Notes: generated by a model from the sequence alone, not told the origin. A stretch of 64,000 nucleotides of DNA from Acinetobacter sp. ANC 3813 (GCF_002135435.1 NZ_NEGK01000005.1:124001-188000), one strand, 5' to 3'. Numbered from the stretch's first letter, positions 33,851-43,576 are shown. Numbers and translations: made by a program.

Positions 33851-34612
33851 TTAAGGTTTCAGCCAGCCAATCTCTTTTGCTGTTTGCGCGCCAACTAAAG
33901 TTTGCTCCAAGTTATCCGGCATTTTACTTTTACTTTCTGACTCAGGAATATGACCCGCCATCAGTTCTGCTTTGGCTTGTGGAAATAATGGCTTTTGATC
34001 TGGATACGCATAGCCCATTGGATAAATTGGTACGCCTGTAGCCAAATCATACTTATCGCTTGCGCCAAAGGCATGCAGGGTTTCATGCGTGAGCACAATT
34101 TTATTTTGCGCCGCCTGTTTTTTCGATGCAAAGAGATTGACCGACCCAATCCGTCCATTTTCCAGCGCTGTAGAATGCTTCAACTCACGGGTTTTATCTG
34201 GGTCATAATAGTTTAAAAATAAGGTCAGGCTTGGCGCGCCATCAATCTTTTCATGCTGCTGCCATGCGTAATAGCGGAACTTTAAACTCCACACAATGAC
34301 ATCCCAAAGCTGAGCTTGATCTGGCACTTTTGGCGGCAAGGTCTTCAGCTCACGACCGACATTAAAATAAATAGAAACTGGCTGGCTGCGGTACAGCTGC
34401 GCCGATTGCTGCAAGTATTGCTGTACGCCATCTAAATCCCTTACTGTCAGGCTTTGAATGTAGTGCGCTGTCGTTGCCAAACCATCCGCATTGATCGGAT
34501 GCAGCAGCACAAAAACTGGCTTATTCCAATCCTGATTTTTATCTTTCCATGCGTTTACAGCCACGATCAACAACACCAGCAGCAGACATGCAACCCTAAT
34601 TTTTTTCCACAT
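33851..34612 (-). CDS. putative membrane-anchored zinc peptidase
   Basis: The 253-residue protein has an N-terminal membrane anchor (VACLLLVLLIVAVNAW) and a periplasmic domain. Near residue 175 lies HETLHAFGASDKYD, which contains HExxHxxGxxD, the zinc-site pattern of metzincin-like peptidases with aspartate as a possible third ligand. The following IYPMGYAYPDQK could supply a Met-turn-like methionine. No family name is recognised. If active it may process envelope proteins. The gene is followed on the minus strand by hdeD. Confidence 0.65.
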   Translation of the reverse strand: MWKKIRVACLLLVLLIVAVNAWKDKNQDWNKPVFVLLHPINADGLATTAHYIQSLTVRDLDGVQQYLQQSAQLYRSQPVSIYFNVGRELKTLPPKVPDQAQLWDVIVWSLKFRYYAWQQHEKIDGAPSLTLFLNYYDPDKTRELKHSTALENGRIGSVNLFASKKQAAQNKIVLTHETLHAFGASDKYDLATGVPIYPMGYAYPDQKPLFPQAKAELMAGHIPESESKSKMPDNLEQTLVGAQTAKEIGWLKP

Positions 34613-34737
34613 ATTTTCTCTATCTGAATGCGTTTTTTGGGAATATTTAAAAAGATATTAATACAAACCTAAACGACTCGGTATTCGAAATACTTCAATG
34701 CAGATAACATTTGATATGCCGTTTAATCTTCAGTCCA

Positions 34738-34768
34738 TAAAAAATGCCGGCATTTGCCAGCATTTTTC
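34738..34768. terminator. terminator of topA
   Basis: AAAATGCCGGC and GCCAGCATTTTT pair with one mismatch around ATTT, with flanking A- and T-runs; lies just past the topA stop on the minus strand. Confidence 0.8.
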
Positions 34769-34789
34769 AATTGATTCAGAAATCAAAGC

Positions 34790-37429
34790 TTAAGCTTCAA
34801 CCCATTTGCCATCCTGATACACCATCGACCATTTAGTTTGCTTGCCTTCAGCATTTTCAGAACCAATATACTGCGCTTGGTTTTTACGGCTGAATTTCAC
34901 CAACGACGGATTGCCTTCAGGGTCCGTATCCGGCGCCTGCAAAATAAACTGGTATTTTGGATCCAGCTGCTCTGCAACACTGCGCAGTTCTGCCACTTTC
35001 GGCGCACGGGTTTCACGAATTTTCGGGAACTTGCTGGCTGCTAAGAATAGGCCTGCAGCGCCATCACGCAGTACAAAGAAATCATCATGCTTCGCAGAAC
35101 GCAAATGTTCCATTTTAATCGGGTCAACACGCGGCGGCGCTGGCTGGCCACTCTTTAAAACTTTGCGGGTATTGTCACAGCTGGTGCAGGCAAAGTATGG
35201 ACCAAAACGGCCATTTTTCAGCTGCATTTCGCCATCGCATTTATCGCATGGAATGGTCGGGCCATCATAGCCTTTAATCTTAAACTCGCCTTCTTCGACT
35301 TCAAAGCCGCTGCAGTCTGGGTTATTGCCGCAGATATGCAGTTTACGCCCGCCGTCAATCACGTAGCTGTCCATCGCTGTGCCGCAAATTGGACAGCGCT
35401 TTTTAGACATCAAGTCTGCTGTTTCCGCAGCATCATCATCAGACAGTGCAGCCAATGATTCCACTGGCGTTAAGTTCAGCGTGCCTTTGCATCGTTCTTT
35501 TGGCGGCAAGTTATAGCCTGAACAACCCAAGAATACGCCCGTTGTACCGGTACGGATCTGCATTGGACGTTCACACTCTTTACAGTGAACCGCCGCCACT
35601 TCTACTGGTAAGTTACGGCGCATGCCGTTCTCACCTTGCGCATTGGTCAGGCGTGTTTTGAAATCGCCATAGAAGCTGTTCAGCAGCTCTTTCCAATTGC
35701 GCTCGCCTTCCGCCACTTTATCCAGCTGGCCTTCAAGATCTGCGGTAAAGTCGTAGTTCATCAAGTTATTGAAGCTTTCATCGAGGCGGTCCGTCACGAT
35801 TTCGCCCATCTTCTCAGCATACAGGCGGCGGTTTTCAAGTTTCACATAACCACGGTCTTGAATGGTTGAGATGATGGCAGCATAGGTCGAAGGACGGCCA
35901 ATGCCTTTTTTCTCAAGTTCTTTGACCAAAGATGCTTCTGTAAAGCGCGCAGGTGGCTTGGTAAAGTGCTGTGATGGATCCAGTTTTTCCAGTTTCAGCA
36001 CTTCGCCAACTTTCACAGCAGGCAACAGCACATCATCATCTGATTTATTTTGACCGCGGACTTTAGTAAAGCCGTCAAATACCAGTGTACGGCCTTTGGC
36101 TTTCAGCTCTACGCCGTTCGCATCCACCAAAATGGTTGAAGACAAATATTCGGCCGGTGTCATTTGACATGCGACAAACTGACGCCAAATCAAGTCATAC
36201 AGACGCTGGGCATCTCGCTCTACGCCAACCAGACTGTCGCCTTTCAAGCCGACATTCGAAGGACGGATCGCTTCATGGGCTTCCTGAGCGCCAGCTTTGT
36301 TGCCATAGCGGTTTGGCTTGGCAGGTATATATTTAGCGCCAAACTCAGTTTCAATATGATGACGCACCATGGTCACCGCATCGTCACTCAAGAAAGTCGA
36401 GTCAGTACGCATATAGGTAATGAAACCCGCTTCGTACAAACGCTGCGCCAGCATCATGGTTTTTTTCACAGAGTAGCCCAAACGCGTGCTGGCTGCCTGC
36501 TGCAATGTAGACGTAATATACGGCGCGCTTGGATTCACCTTGGTTGGCTTATCTTCACGCACTGAAACTTTGTATTCTGCATCCTGAATCAGGTTCAGCA
36601 GCGCATCGGTTTCAGCCTTATTTCGCAGTTTCAGCGTTTTACCGCCCTGCTTCACCGCTTCTAAGCGGATGTCATCTTTTTTAGATTGGGTGTCTGCAAA
36701 AACCTGCCAGTATTCTTCTGGAATAAATTTGCGGATTTCACGCTCACGCTCGACCACCAATTTCACTGCTACCGACTGTACACGGCCTGCAGATAAACCG
36801 CGGGCAATTTTCTCCCACAGCAATGGCGAAATCATAAAGCCGACCACACGGTCTAAGAACCGGCGCGCCTGCTGTGCATTGACTTTATTGGTATCTAATC
36901 GTGAAGGATGCTTAAAGGCTTCCTGAATGGCGTTTTTGGTAATTTCGTTAAACACCACGCGCTGATAGCGTGAATCATCACCGCCAATCACTTCTTTTAA
37001 GTGCCAGGCAATGGCTTCTCCTTCGCGGTCCAAGTCCGTTGCGAGATAGACCTCGTCAACCTGCGAAGCAAGCTTTTTCAGTTCTGATACAACATTTTCT
37101 TTGCCAGGAAGCACTTCATAATGCGCTTTCCAGTCATGTTCTGGGTCAACCCCCATACGGTTGACCAATGCTTGCTGGGCTTTTTCAGCCTTCTGCTCAT
37201 CGGTCAATTTTGTGCGGGCTGCGGGTTTTTTCTCTGCAGTCTTGCTTGAACCGCCTGTAGGCAAGTCACGAACGTGACCCACTGACGATTTTACAATGTA
37301 GTCTGAGCCCAAATATTTATTGATTGTTTTCGCTTTTGCAGGCGACTCCACAATCACTAAGGCACGTTTTTTCCCAGCATCAGATTTTGCTGCCGCGCTT
37401 TTGGATGTGGACCGAGGAGCGTTCGCCAT
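34790..37429 (-). CDS. topA: DNA topoisomerase I
   Basis: TopA relaxes negative supercoils by single-strand cutting. The 879-residue protein has the TOPRIM domain near the N-terminus ([18 protein letters not shown], with [17 protein letters not shown]), the catalytic tyrosine in [11 protein letters not shown] near residue 345, IGRPSTYA, and three or more C-terminal zinc-ribbon modules ([37 protein letters not shown]). The linker before the TOPRIM metal motif is longer than usual (residues 60-90). Stands alone. Confidence 0.97.
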   Translation of the reverse strand: MANAPRSTSKSAAAKSDAGKKRALVIVESPAKAKTINKYLGSDYIVKSSVGHVRDLPTGGSSKTAEKKPAARTKLTDEQKAEKAQQALVNRMGVDPEHDWKAHYEVLPGKENVVSELKKLASQVDEVYLATDLDREGEAIAWHLKEVIGGDDSRYQRVVFNEITKNAIQEAFKHPSRLDTNKVNAQQARRFLDRVVGFMISPLLWEKIARGLSAGRVQSVAVKLVVEREREIRKFIPEEYWQVFADTQSKKDDIRLEAVKQGGKTLKLRNKAETDALLNLIQDAEYKVSVREDKPTKVNPSAPYITSTLQQAASTRLGYSVKKTMMLAQRLYEAGFITYMRTDSTFLSDDAVTMVRHHIETEFGAKYIPAKPNRYGNKAGAQEAHEAIRPSNVGLKGDSLVGVERDAQRLYDLIWRQFVACQMTPAEYLSSTILVDANGVELKAKGRTLVFDGFTKVRGQNKSDDDVLLPAVKVGEVLKLEKLDPSQHFTKPPARFTEASLVKELEKKGIGRPSTYAAIISTIQDRGYVKLENRRLYAEKMGEIVTDRLDESFNNLMNYDFTADLEGQLDKVAEGERNWKELLNSFYGDFKTRLTNAQGENGMRRNLPVEVAAVHCKECERPMQIRTGTTGVFLGCSGYNLPPKERCKGTLNLTPVESLAALSDDDAAETADLMSKKRCPICGTAMDSYVIDGGRKLHICGNNPDCSGFEVEEGEFKIKGYDGPTIPCDKCDGEMQLKNGRFGPYFACTSCDNTRKVLKSGQPAPPRVDPIKMEHLRSAKHDDFFVLRDGAAGLFLAASKFPKIRETRAPKVAELRSVAEQLDPKYQFILQAPDTDPEGNPSLVKFSRKNQAQYIGSENAEGKQTKWSMVYQDGKWVEA

Positions 37430-37465
37430 AATTAACCGTTAATCCTGTTTTTAATGGGTCTAAAA

Positions 37466-37915
37466 TTAAAGTTCAGCCAAAGAATTCAAATAGGCTTTAA
37501 TATCATCCAGCTGAGTGGCTCTAAGGTCTGATTCTTCATCCCAATAGAGTCCTACACAGTTTGCCTGCATATCAATAGCATAAATGCCCTTTAATGCAAT
37601 CGGCAAATCTTTGAACTTGTCATCACCATAGACAAGATCCAATTTTTGCTCTGACACACGCGCCCGCATTAAAGGCAAACGCGCTTCTGGAAGTAAAATG
37701 CTGTAATACGCCACCATGCTGGCGCGGCTCTCCGTGGCCATCGGAATTTTTGTCCAATCGGGCGCGACCACTAAACGCGGATGCAAACCCATCTTGCGCG
37801 CTTTATCGCGCATGATGCCCAGCGCTTTTTCTCTAGGGCTGACACGAAGTCCGAAAATCGAGCCTAAGACAAAAACAACAATGACAACTGCAACCCAAAT
37901 TCCAGTATTTTCCAT
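37466..37915 (-). CDS. conserved hypothetical protein with one membrane helix
   Basis: The 149-residue protein has an N-terminal helix (IWVAVVIVVFVLGSIFGL), a short basic stretch (RVSPREKALGIMRDKARKMG) and a soluble C-terminal domain (VAYYSILLPEARLPLMRARV ... YGDDKFKDLP). It is of a kind found widely in Acinetobacter and Pseudomonas but I do not know its role. It sits 36 bases upstream of topA on the same strand and may be cotranscribed. Confidence 0.75.
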   Translation of the reverse strand: MENTGIWVAVVIVVFVLGSIFGLRVSPREKALGIMRDKARKMGLHPRLVVAPDWTKIPMATESRASMVAYYSILLPEARLPLMRARVSEQKLDLVYGDDKFKDLPIALKGIYAIDMQANCVGLYWDEESDLRATQLDDIKAYLNSLAEL

Positions 37916-37986
37916 AGTACAACCTTTATGTTCCTTTATTAGAGTTGCATAAGCTCAATATAAAAGGCAAGTTACCGCGACAAAAA

Positions 37987-38988
37987 TTAATTGAGGAACA
38001 TCTCGTGGCTATACAGAACTTCGTGACCATTCCAGTAAATATAGCCCTTATCGATTAATTCTTTCAGCAACAGGCGAATGTCGGATTTTGGAAACAGCTG
38101 TTCCAGCAAATCACGCAAAGCATAAATATCTTTAGGTTTTTCATGTTTTAAATCATGCAGTTTCTTAATCACTTCCAGCTGTACAGGATCGATGGTCTGA
38201 AAATCTGCGAATAGTCCCTGCTGCGGATGCTGATCCGAAACTGCAACTTCTACAGCCGTACGCTTCGGTTTGTCTAACTGCGCGAAGGCTTCCTGCATTG
38301 TGCTGCTGGACGGTGCGGCATCTTCCTGTAAATTCAGCTGCGCCCATTGCTTCAGCACTTTTTTGCGGAAATTGACCCGCTGCTCTTCACGCTTCACGAT
38401 TTTCAGACTGATCAGCATACCGACGACATGCTGAGCGTGTTCCGGCAGCAGCTGCAAAATATTAGCAACCGAGTTTTTCAGCGTTTCAAGCGTATTCGGT
38501 TTGCCCGACGCCTTGGCCATGGCATCACAATATGTTTTAACCATGTGCAGATAAGGCGTCTGCTTAATTTTCTCCAGACTTGGAATGCGGTATTTTGGGC
38601 GCTCAGATTCCTCCGCCTGCTCTGTTTCCGCCTGAATTTGAATCAGGCTGCAGCTGATATTTGAACCCTGCATCATCTCCAGCAGCATCGTACTGCTGTC
38701 CATTGCGGAAATAAGCTCAACATGCGTTTCCGCTTCAAGCAGTGCCATCAGCTGTCCAACAATAACTGCATATTCAAATTCTTTTTGCGGAGTTTCTGGA
38801 ATATCCAAAATCACCACTTGGCCACTGCTGATCCAGCTGGAAAATTCAGTTAAGTCGTCCAAGGAGTATTCAAATTTCCCTTGGCAATTAAATAAATACA
38901 GCACAGGGTAATGTTCAACAATATCTCTGAGCAATTGCGCAGTCGGCATATTGTTTTCAAGATCGAGCAGTACGGCTTTGGCAGTCAT
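37987..38988 (-). CDS. protein with NYN/PIN-like N-terminus and winged-helix-like C-terminus
   Basis: The 333-residue protein (from ATG 38988) starts with AKAVLLDLENNMPTAQLLRD, which carries the L-x-D-x-E-N pattern at the start of NYN nuclease-like domains, followed by alternating strand/helix to about residue 100. A central alpha-helical part leads to a C-terminal region (PKDIYALRDLLEQLFPKSD, then LLKELIDKGYIYWNG) that looks like a winged helix. An RNA-processing role is possible but the domain call is from pattern only; other acidic residues of a PIN active site are not certain. TTG 39009 is a less likely start. Not named. Confidence 0.6.
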   Translation of the reverse strand: MTAKAVLLDLENNMPTAQLLRDIVEHYPVLYLFNCQGKFEYSLDDLTEFSSWISSGQVVILDIPETPQKEFEYAVIVGQLMALLEAETHVELISAMDSSTMLLEMMQGSNISCSLIQIQAETEQAEESERPKYRIPSLEKIKQTPYLHMVKTYCDAMAKASGKPNTLETLKNSVANILQLLPEHAQHVVGMLISLKIVKREEQRVNFRKKVLKQWAQLNLQEDAAPSSSTMQEAFAQLDKPKRTAVEVAVSDQHPQQGLFADFQTIDPVQLEVIKKLHDLKHEKPKDIYALRDLLEQLFPKSDIRLLLKELIDKGYIYWNGHEVLYSHEMFLN

Positions 38989-39094
38989 AAATGGGGAAGA
39001 TTTTGGCAAATAAGCGAATGCTGTGCATTACAGCGGGTCAAATCGAAAAGGTCAATAACTAAAAAGCTATTTCATCCGATAGCAGATCCAGCCA

Positions 39095-39340
39095 TCAATA
39101 ATGCGGCGGACGGTTGGTCATTGGATCAAAAGCGGCAATACCTTCAGATAAATCTGCAGATTCAATACGCTGGTAAATCAGCTGCATTTGCTGCTTTAAA
39201 TCTGCAATTTCAACACTTTGACGTGCAACCTGATCATTCAGCTGATCAACTAAATCATCTAAAAATGCAATTCGGACTTGCAAATCTTCAATGGGTGCGG
39301 AAAATGACGCCTGATTATCGGTATTTTGCTGTTTAGTCAT
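39095..39340 (-). CDS. slyX: SlyX protein
   Basis: The 81-residue protein is a short coiled coil (LQVRIAFLDDLVDQLNDQVA ... LKQQMQLIYQRI) ending in the SlyX C-terminal NRPPHY motif. SlyX is widespread in proteobacteria and its function is unknown. It is divergent from uup with about 35 bases between start codons. Confidence 0.9.
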   Translation of the reverse strand: MTKQQNTDNQASFSAPIEDLQVRIAFLDDLVDQLNDQVARQSVEIADLKQQMQLIYQRIESADLSEGIAAFDPMTNRPPHY

Positions 39341-39374
39341 TTTAAGTCCTCATTTGAGATTTTCAGGAAACATT

Positions 39375-41273
39375 ATGGCCTATATTACTTTAAGGGATGT
39401 CCAACTAGCGTTTGGTGGACCGTTCCTGCTCGACGGCGCGAATTTTAGCTTAGAACGCGGCGAACGGGTGTGTTTGATCGGCCGTAATGGTGAAGGTAAG
39501 TCTACTTTACTTAAACTGATTGAGGGAAGCTTATTGCCTGATTCAGGTGAAGTCTCTTTACAAAACGGCATCACCATTTCAATGCTGGCGCAAGATGTGC
39601 CTATGGATTCAGGCAAAGTTGCCGACATTGTCGCCGATGGCGCAGGTGAAGCTTCTGAAGTGCTGAGAGCCTATCACGAAGCCAGTGATACCTGTGTGCT
39701 GGGCGATATGGATGCGTGTGACCGCATGGGCAACCTGCAGCATAAAATGGATCAGCTGGATGGCTGGGCTTTAGAAACCAAAGTCAATTCGATCTTAAGC
39801 AAAATGGGCCTCGACCCAGAAGCGGATTTGGCGGATTTATCAGGCGGGCGTAAACGCCGTGTGCTGCTTGCCCGCGCATTGCTGACCCAGCCCGATGTCC
39901 TGCTGCTGGATGAACCGACCAACCATTTAGATGTTGAAAGCATTGAGTGGCTGGAAAAATTCCTGCTCGATCAAAACAATTTAACCTTGCTGTTTATTTC
40001 GCATGACCGTTCATTTGTCGACAGCATTGCCACCCGCATTGTGGAACTGGACCGCGGTGTTCTGCGCAGCTACGAAGGCAACTACTCACGTTACCTTGAG
40101 CTCAAAGCCATGCAAATGGAAGCGGAAGAAAAGCAAAATGCCTTATTCGATAAACGCCTTGCTGAGGAAGAGGTGTGGATTCGTCAAGGGATTAAAGCCC
40201 GCCGTACCCGTAACGAAGGCCGTGTTCGTGCTTTAAAAGAATTGCGTGAAGAATCACGCGCGCGCCGTTCACAGCAAGGCAAGGTCAGCATGGCAACGCA
40301 AGATGCCAACCGCTCAGGTAAAGTCGTGTTTGAAATCGACAATCTCAGCGTCACCTTTGGCAATAATGCACCGATTATTAAGGACTTCTCTGCACTTGTG
40401 CTGCGCGGCGACCGTATTGGTTTAGTCGGCGATAATGGTGTGGGTAAAACCACGCTGATTAAAGCCATCTTAGGTGAGCAAGAACATAGCGGCAAGGTCA
40501 AAACAGGCACACAGCTGGAAGTGGCTTATTTTGACCAACTGCGCAATGCATTAGATCTTGAAAAGTCAGTCAAAGATAACGTATCAGAAGGTTCTGACTT
40601 CGTTGATGTGAATGGTGGCCGCCGTCATATTTACAGCTATTTACAAGATTTCTTGTTCTCGCCTGAGCGTTCACGCACCCCTGTTAAAGCATTGTCTGGC
40701 GGTGAGCGCAACCGTATTTTGCTTGCAAAATTACTGCTTAAACCATCGAACCTAATCGTGATGGATGAGCCAACCAATGACTTGGATATGGTGACACTTG
40801 AACTGTTAGAAGAAATGCTCGGTGGCTATAAAGGCACCTTGCTTTTGATCTCGCATGACCGTGCATTTATGGACAATGTTGTGACTTCAACTTGGGTGTT
40901 TGACGGTAAAGGCCAGATCGATGAGTATATCGGCGGTTACCAAGATTACTTAGAGCAACGTCCTGATCAGACTGCTGTGGATCAAAAAAGTGATGTGAAA
41001 AAAGCTTTAGCAAAAGCAGAAGCGAGCGCTGCTGCGGCTGTGCCGAAAAAAGCTAAACTGAGCTATAAAGATCAGCGCGCTTTAGACCAGCTGCCGCTGG
41101 AAATTAGCGCATTGGAACAAGAACAGGCGCAGCTTTCAGAGAAATTGGCAGACGGTTCATGGTTTGTGACTGATGCCGATGCCGCCACCAAAGCGACACA
41201 GCGTTTGGCAGAAATTGAAGACCAAATGCTGGAAAAAATGGAGCGTCTGGAAGAGCTGGAAAATTTAAGCTAA
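39375..41273 (+). CDS. uup: ABC-F ATPase Uup
   Basis: Uup is a soluble twin-ATPase of the ABC-F family that acts on ribosomes and affects transposon excision. The 632-residue protein has two ATP-binding cassettes: Walker A GRNGEGKST and signature LSGGRKRR with LLLDEPTNHLD in the first, GDNGVGKTT, LSGGERNR and VMDEPTNDLD in the second, separated by the ABC-F linker (residues 230-310), and a C-terminal coiled coil of about 90 residues (SYKDQRALDQLPLEISALEQ). I start at ATG 39375, preceded by AGGAAAC; an upstream TTG at 39354 is unsupported. Confidence 0.93.
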   Translation: MAYITLRDVQLAFGGPFLLDGANFSLERGERVCLIGRNGEGKSTLLKLIEGSLLPDSGEVSLQNGITISMLAQDVPMDSGKVADIVADGAGEASEVLRAYHEASDTCVLGDMDACDRMGNLQHKMDQLDGWALETKVNSILSKMGLDPEADLADLSGGRKRRVLLARALLTQPDVLLLDEPTNHLDVESIEWLEKFLLDQNNLTLLFISHDRSFVDSIATRIVELDRGVLRSYEGNYSRYLELKAMQMEAEEKQNALFDKRLAEEEVWIRQGIKARRTRNEGRVRALKELREESRARRSQQGKVSMATQDANRSGKVVFEIDNLSVTFGNNAPIIKDFSALVLRGDRIGLVGDNGVGKTTLIKAILGEQEHSGKVKTGTQLEVAYFDQLRNALDLEKSVKDNVSEGSDFVDVNGGRRHIYSYLQDFLFSPERSRTPVKALSGGERNRILLAKLLLKPSNLIVMDEPTNDLDMVTLELLEEMLGGYKGTLLLISHDRAFMDNVVTSTWVFDGKGQIDEYIGGYQDYLEQRPDQTAVDQKSDVKKALAKAEASAAAAVPKKAKLSYKDQRALDQLPLEISALEQEQAQLSEKLADGSWFVTDADAATKATQRLAEIEDQMLEKMERLEELENLS

Positions 41274-41308
41274 GGCTAATGCCTTAAACAGCTGAATACG
41301 CTGATTTT

Positions 41309-41339
41309 AAAATGCCGCAATTGATTGCGGCATTTTTTT
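41309..41339 (+). terminator. rho-independent terminator of uup
   Basis: AAAATGCCGCAAT / ATTGCGGCATTTT around TG, followed by a T-run. Confidence 0.93.
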
Positions 41340-41362
41340 ATGCCTTAGATGACATCGCCTGA

Positions 41363-41380
41363 CGCATTTTATAAAATGCG
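41363..41380. repeat. 18-bp perfect palindrome
   Basis: CGCATTTTATAAAATGCG is fully self-complementary. It lies about 25 bases after the uup terminator and about 50 bases upstream of the Fur-like site. It may be an operator; nothing shows which regulator would bind. Confidence 0.6.
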
Positions 41381-41416
41381 CTTTATGCCATCTGCAGCGC
41401 CTAAGCACAGCCTGCG

Positions 41417-41451
41417 TTGATGCCTCTCTCCTCATGAAAATAATTTTCATG
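41417..41451 (+). promoter_or_regulatory. promoter overlapped by a Fur-like box
   Basis: TTGATG (41417-41422) and AATAAT (41439-41444) are spaced by 16 bases. CATGAAAAT-A-ATTTTCATG (41433-41451) is a perfect 9+1+9 palindrome that covers the -10 element and matches 12 of 15 core positions of the Fur consensus. Repression by iron-loaded Fur is an inference. Confidence 0.55.
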
Positions 41452-41665
41452 CATAAAAAGACTTTGCCAATACGGCCTATGTGATCAAAACTCTCTGCTT
41501 TAGGATTATTGCTGTTCTGCTGGCGGTGGTTTTCGATAAAGATAAAAAAACCTATTTTGTACTATGAGCCTCACTGGCTGCTTAACCGCCTATGCAGCCG
41601 AATATTCATCACTGTATTTAATTAAGAAATATCAAACACCAAACTGACTGCGCATGCAGTTTTTT
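41451..41665 (+). ncRNA. candidate Fur-controlled small RNA or micro-ORF transcript
   Basis: The predicted start point near 41451 and a hairpin ACTGC-GCAT-GCAGT at 41647-41660 followed by six T residues define a unit of about 215 bases. It contains no recognised protein. Two tiny frames overlap by ATGA (28 codons from GTG 41481 with a hydrophobic stretch, and 27 codons from ATG 41564), but neither has a good ribosome site. Existence of the RNA is inferred from the signals. Confidence 0.4.
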
Positions 41666-41790
41666 ACTCATAATAAAACCTCGCATTCTTCGGCCTGGAT
41701 CTGCTTGTTTTTTGCAATAAAAGCTTGCTAAGGCCTGTGCAAGCTAAGATTCTATGCAAATACACATGTACATTGATATGGATAATCCAA

Positions 41791-42552
41791 ATGCAGATTC
41801 GTGATCAAATTGTCTTGGTGACTGGCGGCGCCCGCGGCCTAGGTCTTGCCATCAGCCAAAGCTTAATTGCTGAAGGCGCGCGTGTTGTCGTAAATTATCA
41901 CAGCAGCAAAGTTCAGGCGGAACAATTGGCTCAGCTGCATCCGCAGCAAGTCTTTGCCTGCCAAGCAGACATTACTGACAAAGTGCAAGTCAGCCGTCTA
42001 TTTGCCGCGGCCAAAAGCCATTTTGGCGCAGCCATTACTTCAGTGGTCAATAATGCACTGATCCGATTTGAATTTAATGGCGATGCCCGGCCCAAAATTG
42101 AAGATTTAACCGCTGAAACCATGCTGCAGCAATTTGATGGCACAGTACTGGCTGCCATCAATACGATGCAGGCAGGCTTGGCGGATATGAAGCAAGCTGG
42201 CTTTGGCCGCATTGTGAATATTGGTACAAACTTAGTACAGAACCCAGTCGTTCCCTATCATGACTATACGGCTGCTAAAGCCGCACTGCTGGCCTTTACC
42301 CGCACTGCAGCGCATGATTTGGGGCAATACGGCATTAATGTCAACATGCTCTCTGGCGGCCTGCTGCAAACGACGGATGCCAGCAAAGCCACACCTGATG
42401 CGGTGTTTGAATTGATTGCTGCCTCGACTCCGCTGCGGCGCGTCACCACGCCAGAAGAATTTGCCTCAGCCATTCTGATGTTCCTCTCGCCTTATTCACG
42501 CGCAGTCACAGGTCAGAATCTCATTGTAGACGGCGGTCTAGTCAAAGGCTGA
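41791..42552 (+). CDS. SDR-family oxidoreductase (FabG-like)
   Basis: The 253-residue short-chain dehydrogenase/reductase shows the Rossmann motif VTGGARGLGLAIS at the N-terminus, NNAL, a Ser-containing stretch IVNIGTNL and the YxxxK catalytic pair in YHDYTAAKAALLAF, ending with LIVDGG. It binds NAD(P)H; the substrate is unknown (3-oxoacyl or a small carbonyl compound). The start at ATG 41791 follows a GGATAA sequence; an upstream frame to 41725 is not needed by the fold. Threonine in IGTNL replaces the usual catalytic serine position, a possible oddity to confirm. Confidence 0.85.
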   Translation: MQIRDQIVLVTGGARGLGLAISQSLIAEGARVVVNYHSSKVQAEQLAQLHPQQVFACQADITDKVQVSRLFAAAKSHFGAAITSVVNNALIRFEFNGDARPKIEDLTAETMLQQFDGTVLAAINTMQAGLADMKQAGFGRIVNIGTNLVQNPVVPYHDYTAAKAALLAFTRTAAHDLGQYGINVNMLSGGLLQTTDASKATPDAVFELIAASTPLRRVTTPEEFASAILMFLSPYSRAVTGQNLIVDGGLVKG

Positions 42553-42640
42553 GCACCTGTTCAGATTGGTTTGAACTTTATTTTTTAATTCCGCTTCATG
42601 CTAAACTGAGCGCTATTTTTTAAAATTTGATTTAGTTCTT

Positions 42641-43576
42641 ATGAGTCAAAAGCCAGATTATCAGCCGGGCGCATTCCAATGGTCTTTTTTACTGCCTAAA
42701 TATTGGGGCATTTGGATTGGCATTGTATTCATGATGATCTTGGCCATTTTACCGTGGGCTATTCAGCACCGTTTGGCTGCCACCATCGGCAACAGCGCGT
42801 TTAAACATTTAAAATCACGCCGTAAAACTGCGGTGCGCAACTTGGAAGTCTGCTTTCCTGAATGGACTCCTGAACAAGTGCAGGACAAGGCACGCCAAGT
42901 CTTTATTGACCAAATGCTTGGTATTTTTGAAACCTTAAATGCATGGTATTCCCCGCAATGGTTCAAAGGCCGTGTCACCATCAATGGATTAGAGCATCTG
43001 CAAAGTGTGCAGGCGGATGGTAAAGGAGTGCTTTTATTAGGTGTGCACTCTACCTTGCTGGATGCAGGAGGCTATCTCTGCGCGCAGTATTTTGATCCTG
43101 ATGTGGTATACCGCCCGCAGAATAACCCACTGCTGGACATGCTGATTGTCCGCTGCCGCGCCACCATTTATGCCAATCAAATTGACCATGATGATATGCG
43201 CGGACTGGTTCGAAATTTAAAAAATGGCCGTGCAATCTGGTACAGTCCAGATCAAGACTTTGGTTTAAAACAAGGGGTCATGGCGCCATTTTTTGGCGTG
43301 CCGGCAGCAACTGTGACTGCGCACCGCCGTTTAATGAACATGAGCCATGCAGCTGCCGTACCGCTGTATTTTTACCGCGACGGCGATATTCAAGACCCGC
43401 ATTATCACGTTGTACTCAGCCCCGCTTTAGAAAACTTCCCAACTGCAGATGAAGCAGCCGATGCTGCGCGCTGCAATCAAATTATCGAACAGCAGCTGCG
43501 GATTGCGCCTACGCAATATATGTGGTTCCACCGCCGTTTTAAAACACGCCCGCAAGGCTACGACAAAATTTACTGA
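42641..43576 (+). CDS. lpxL: lipid A late acyltransferase LpxL/HtrB
   Basis: This 311-residue LpxL/HtrB-family acyltransferase adds a secondary acyl chain to lipid A at the inner membrane. It has an N-terminal anchor (IWIGIVFMMILAILPWAI) and the H-x4-D/E catalytic motif GVHSTLLDAGG, followed by YRPQNNPLLDMLIVRCR and IWYSPDQDFG. Which acyl chain it transfers is not visible. It precedes the LpsB-like glycosyltransferase, so both genes serve lipooligosaccharide assembly. Confidence 0.85.
   Translation: MSQKPDYQPGAFQWSFLLPKYWGIWIGIVFMMILAILPWAIQHRLAATIGNSAFKHLKSRRKTAVRNLEVCFPEWTPEQVQDKARQVFIDQMLGIFETLNAWYSPQWFKGRVTINGLEHLQSVQADGKGVLLLGVHSTLLDAGGYLCAQYFDPDVVYRPQNNPLLDMLIVRCRATIYANQIDHDDMRGLVRNLKNGRAIWYSPDQDFGLKQGVMAPFFGVPAATVTAHRRLMNMSHAAAVPLYFYRDGDIQDPHYHVVLSPALENFPTADEAADAARCNQIIEQQLRIAPTQYMWFHRRFKTRPQGYDKIY

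Larger units (their letters stand above)
41340..41790. other. intergenic region with regulatory signals and no recognised gene
   Basis: Between the uup terminator and the SDR gene lie 450 bases with no recognised gene but clear structure: an 18-bp perfect palindrome (41363-41380), a promoter-like pair with a Fur-like palindrome (41417-41451), two tiny overlapping reading frames (41481-41567 and 41564-41647) and a hairpin with T-run (41647-41665). Confidence 0.7.

Noticed and set aside
41481..41647. Two overlapping micro-ORFs as confirmed genes
   Set aside because: No ribosome site and no recognised homology; kept only as a possibility within the candidate RNA.
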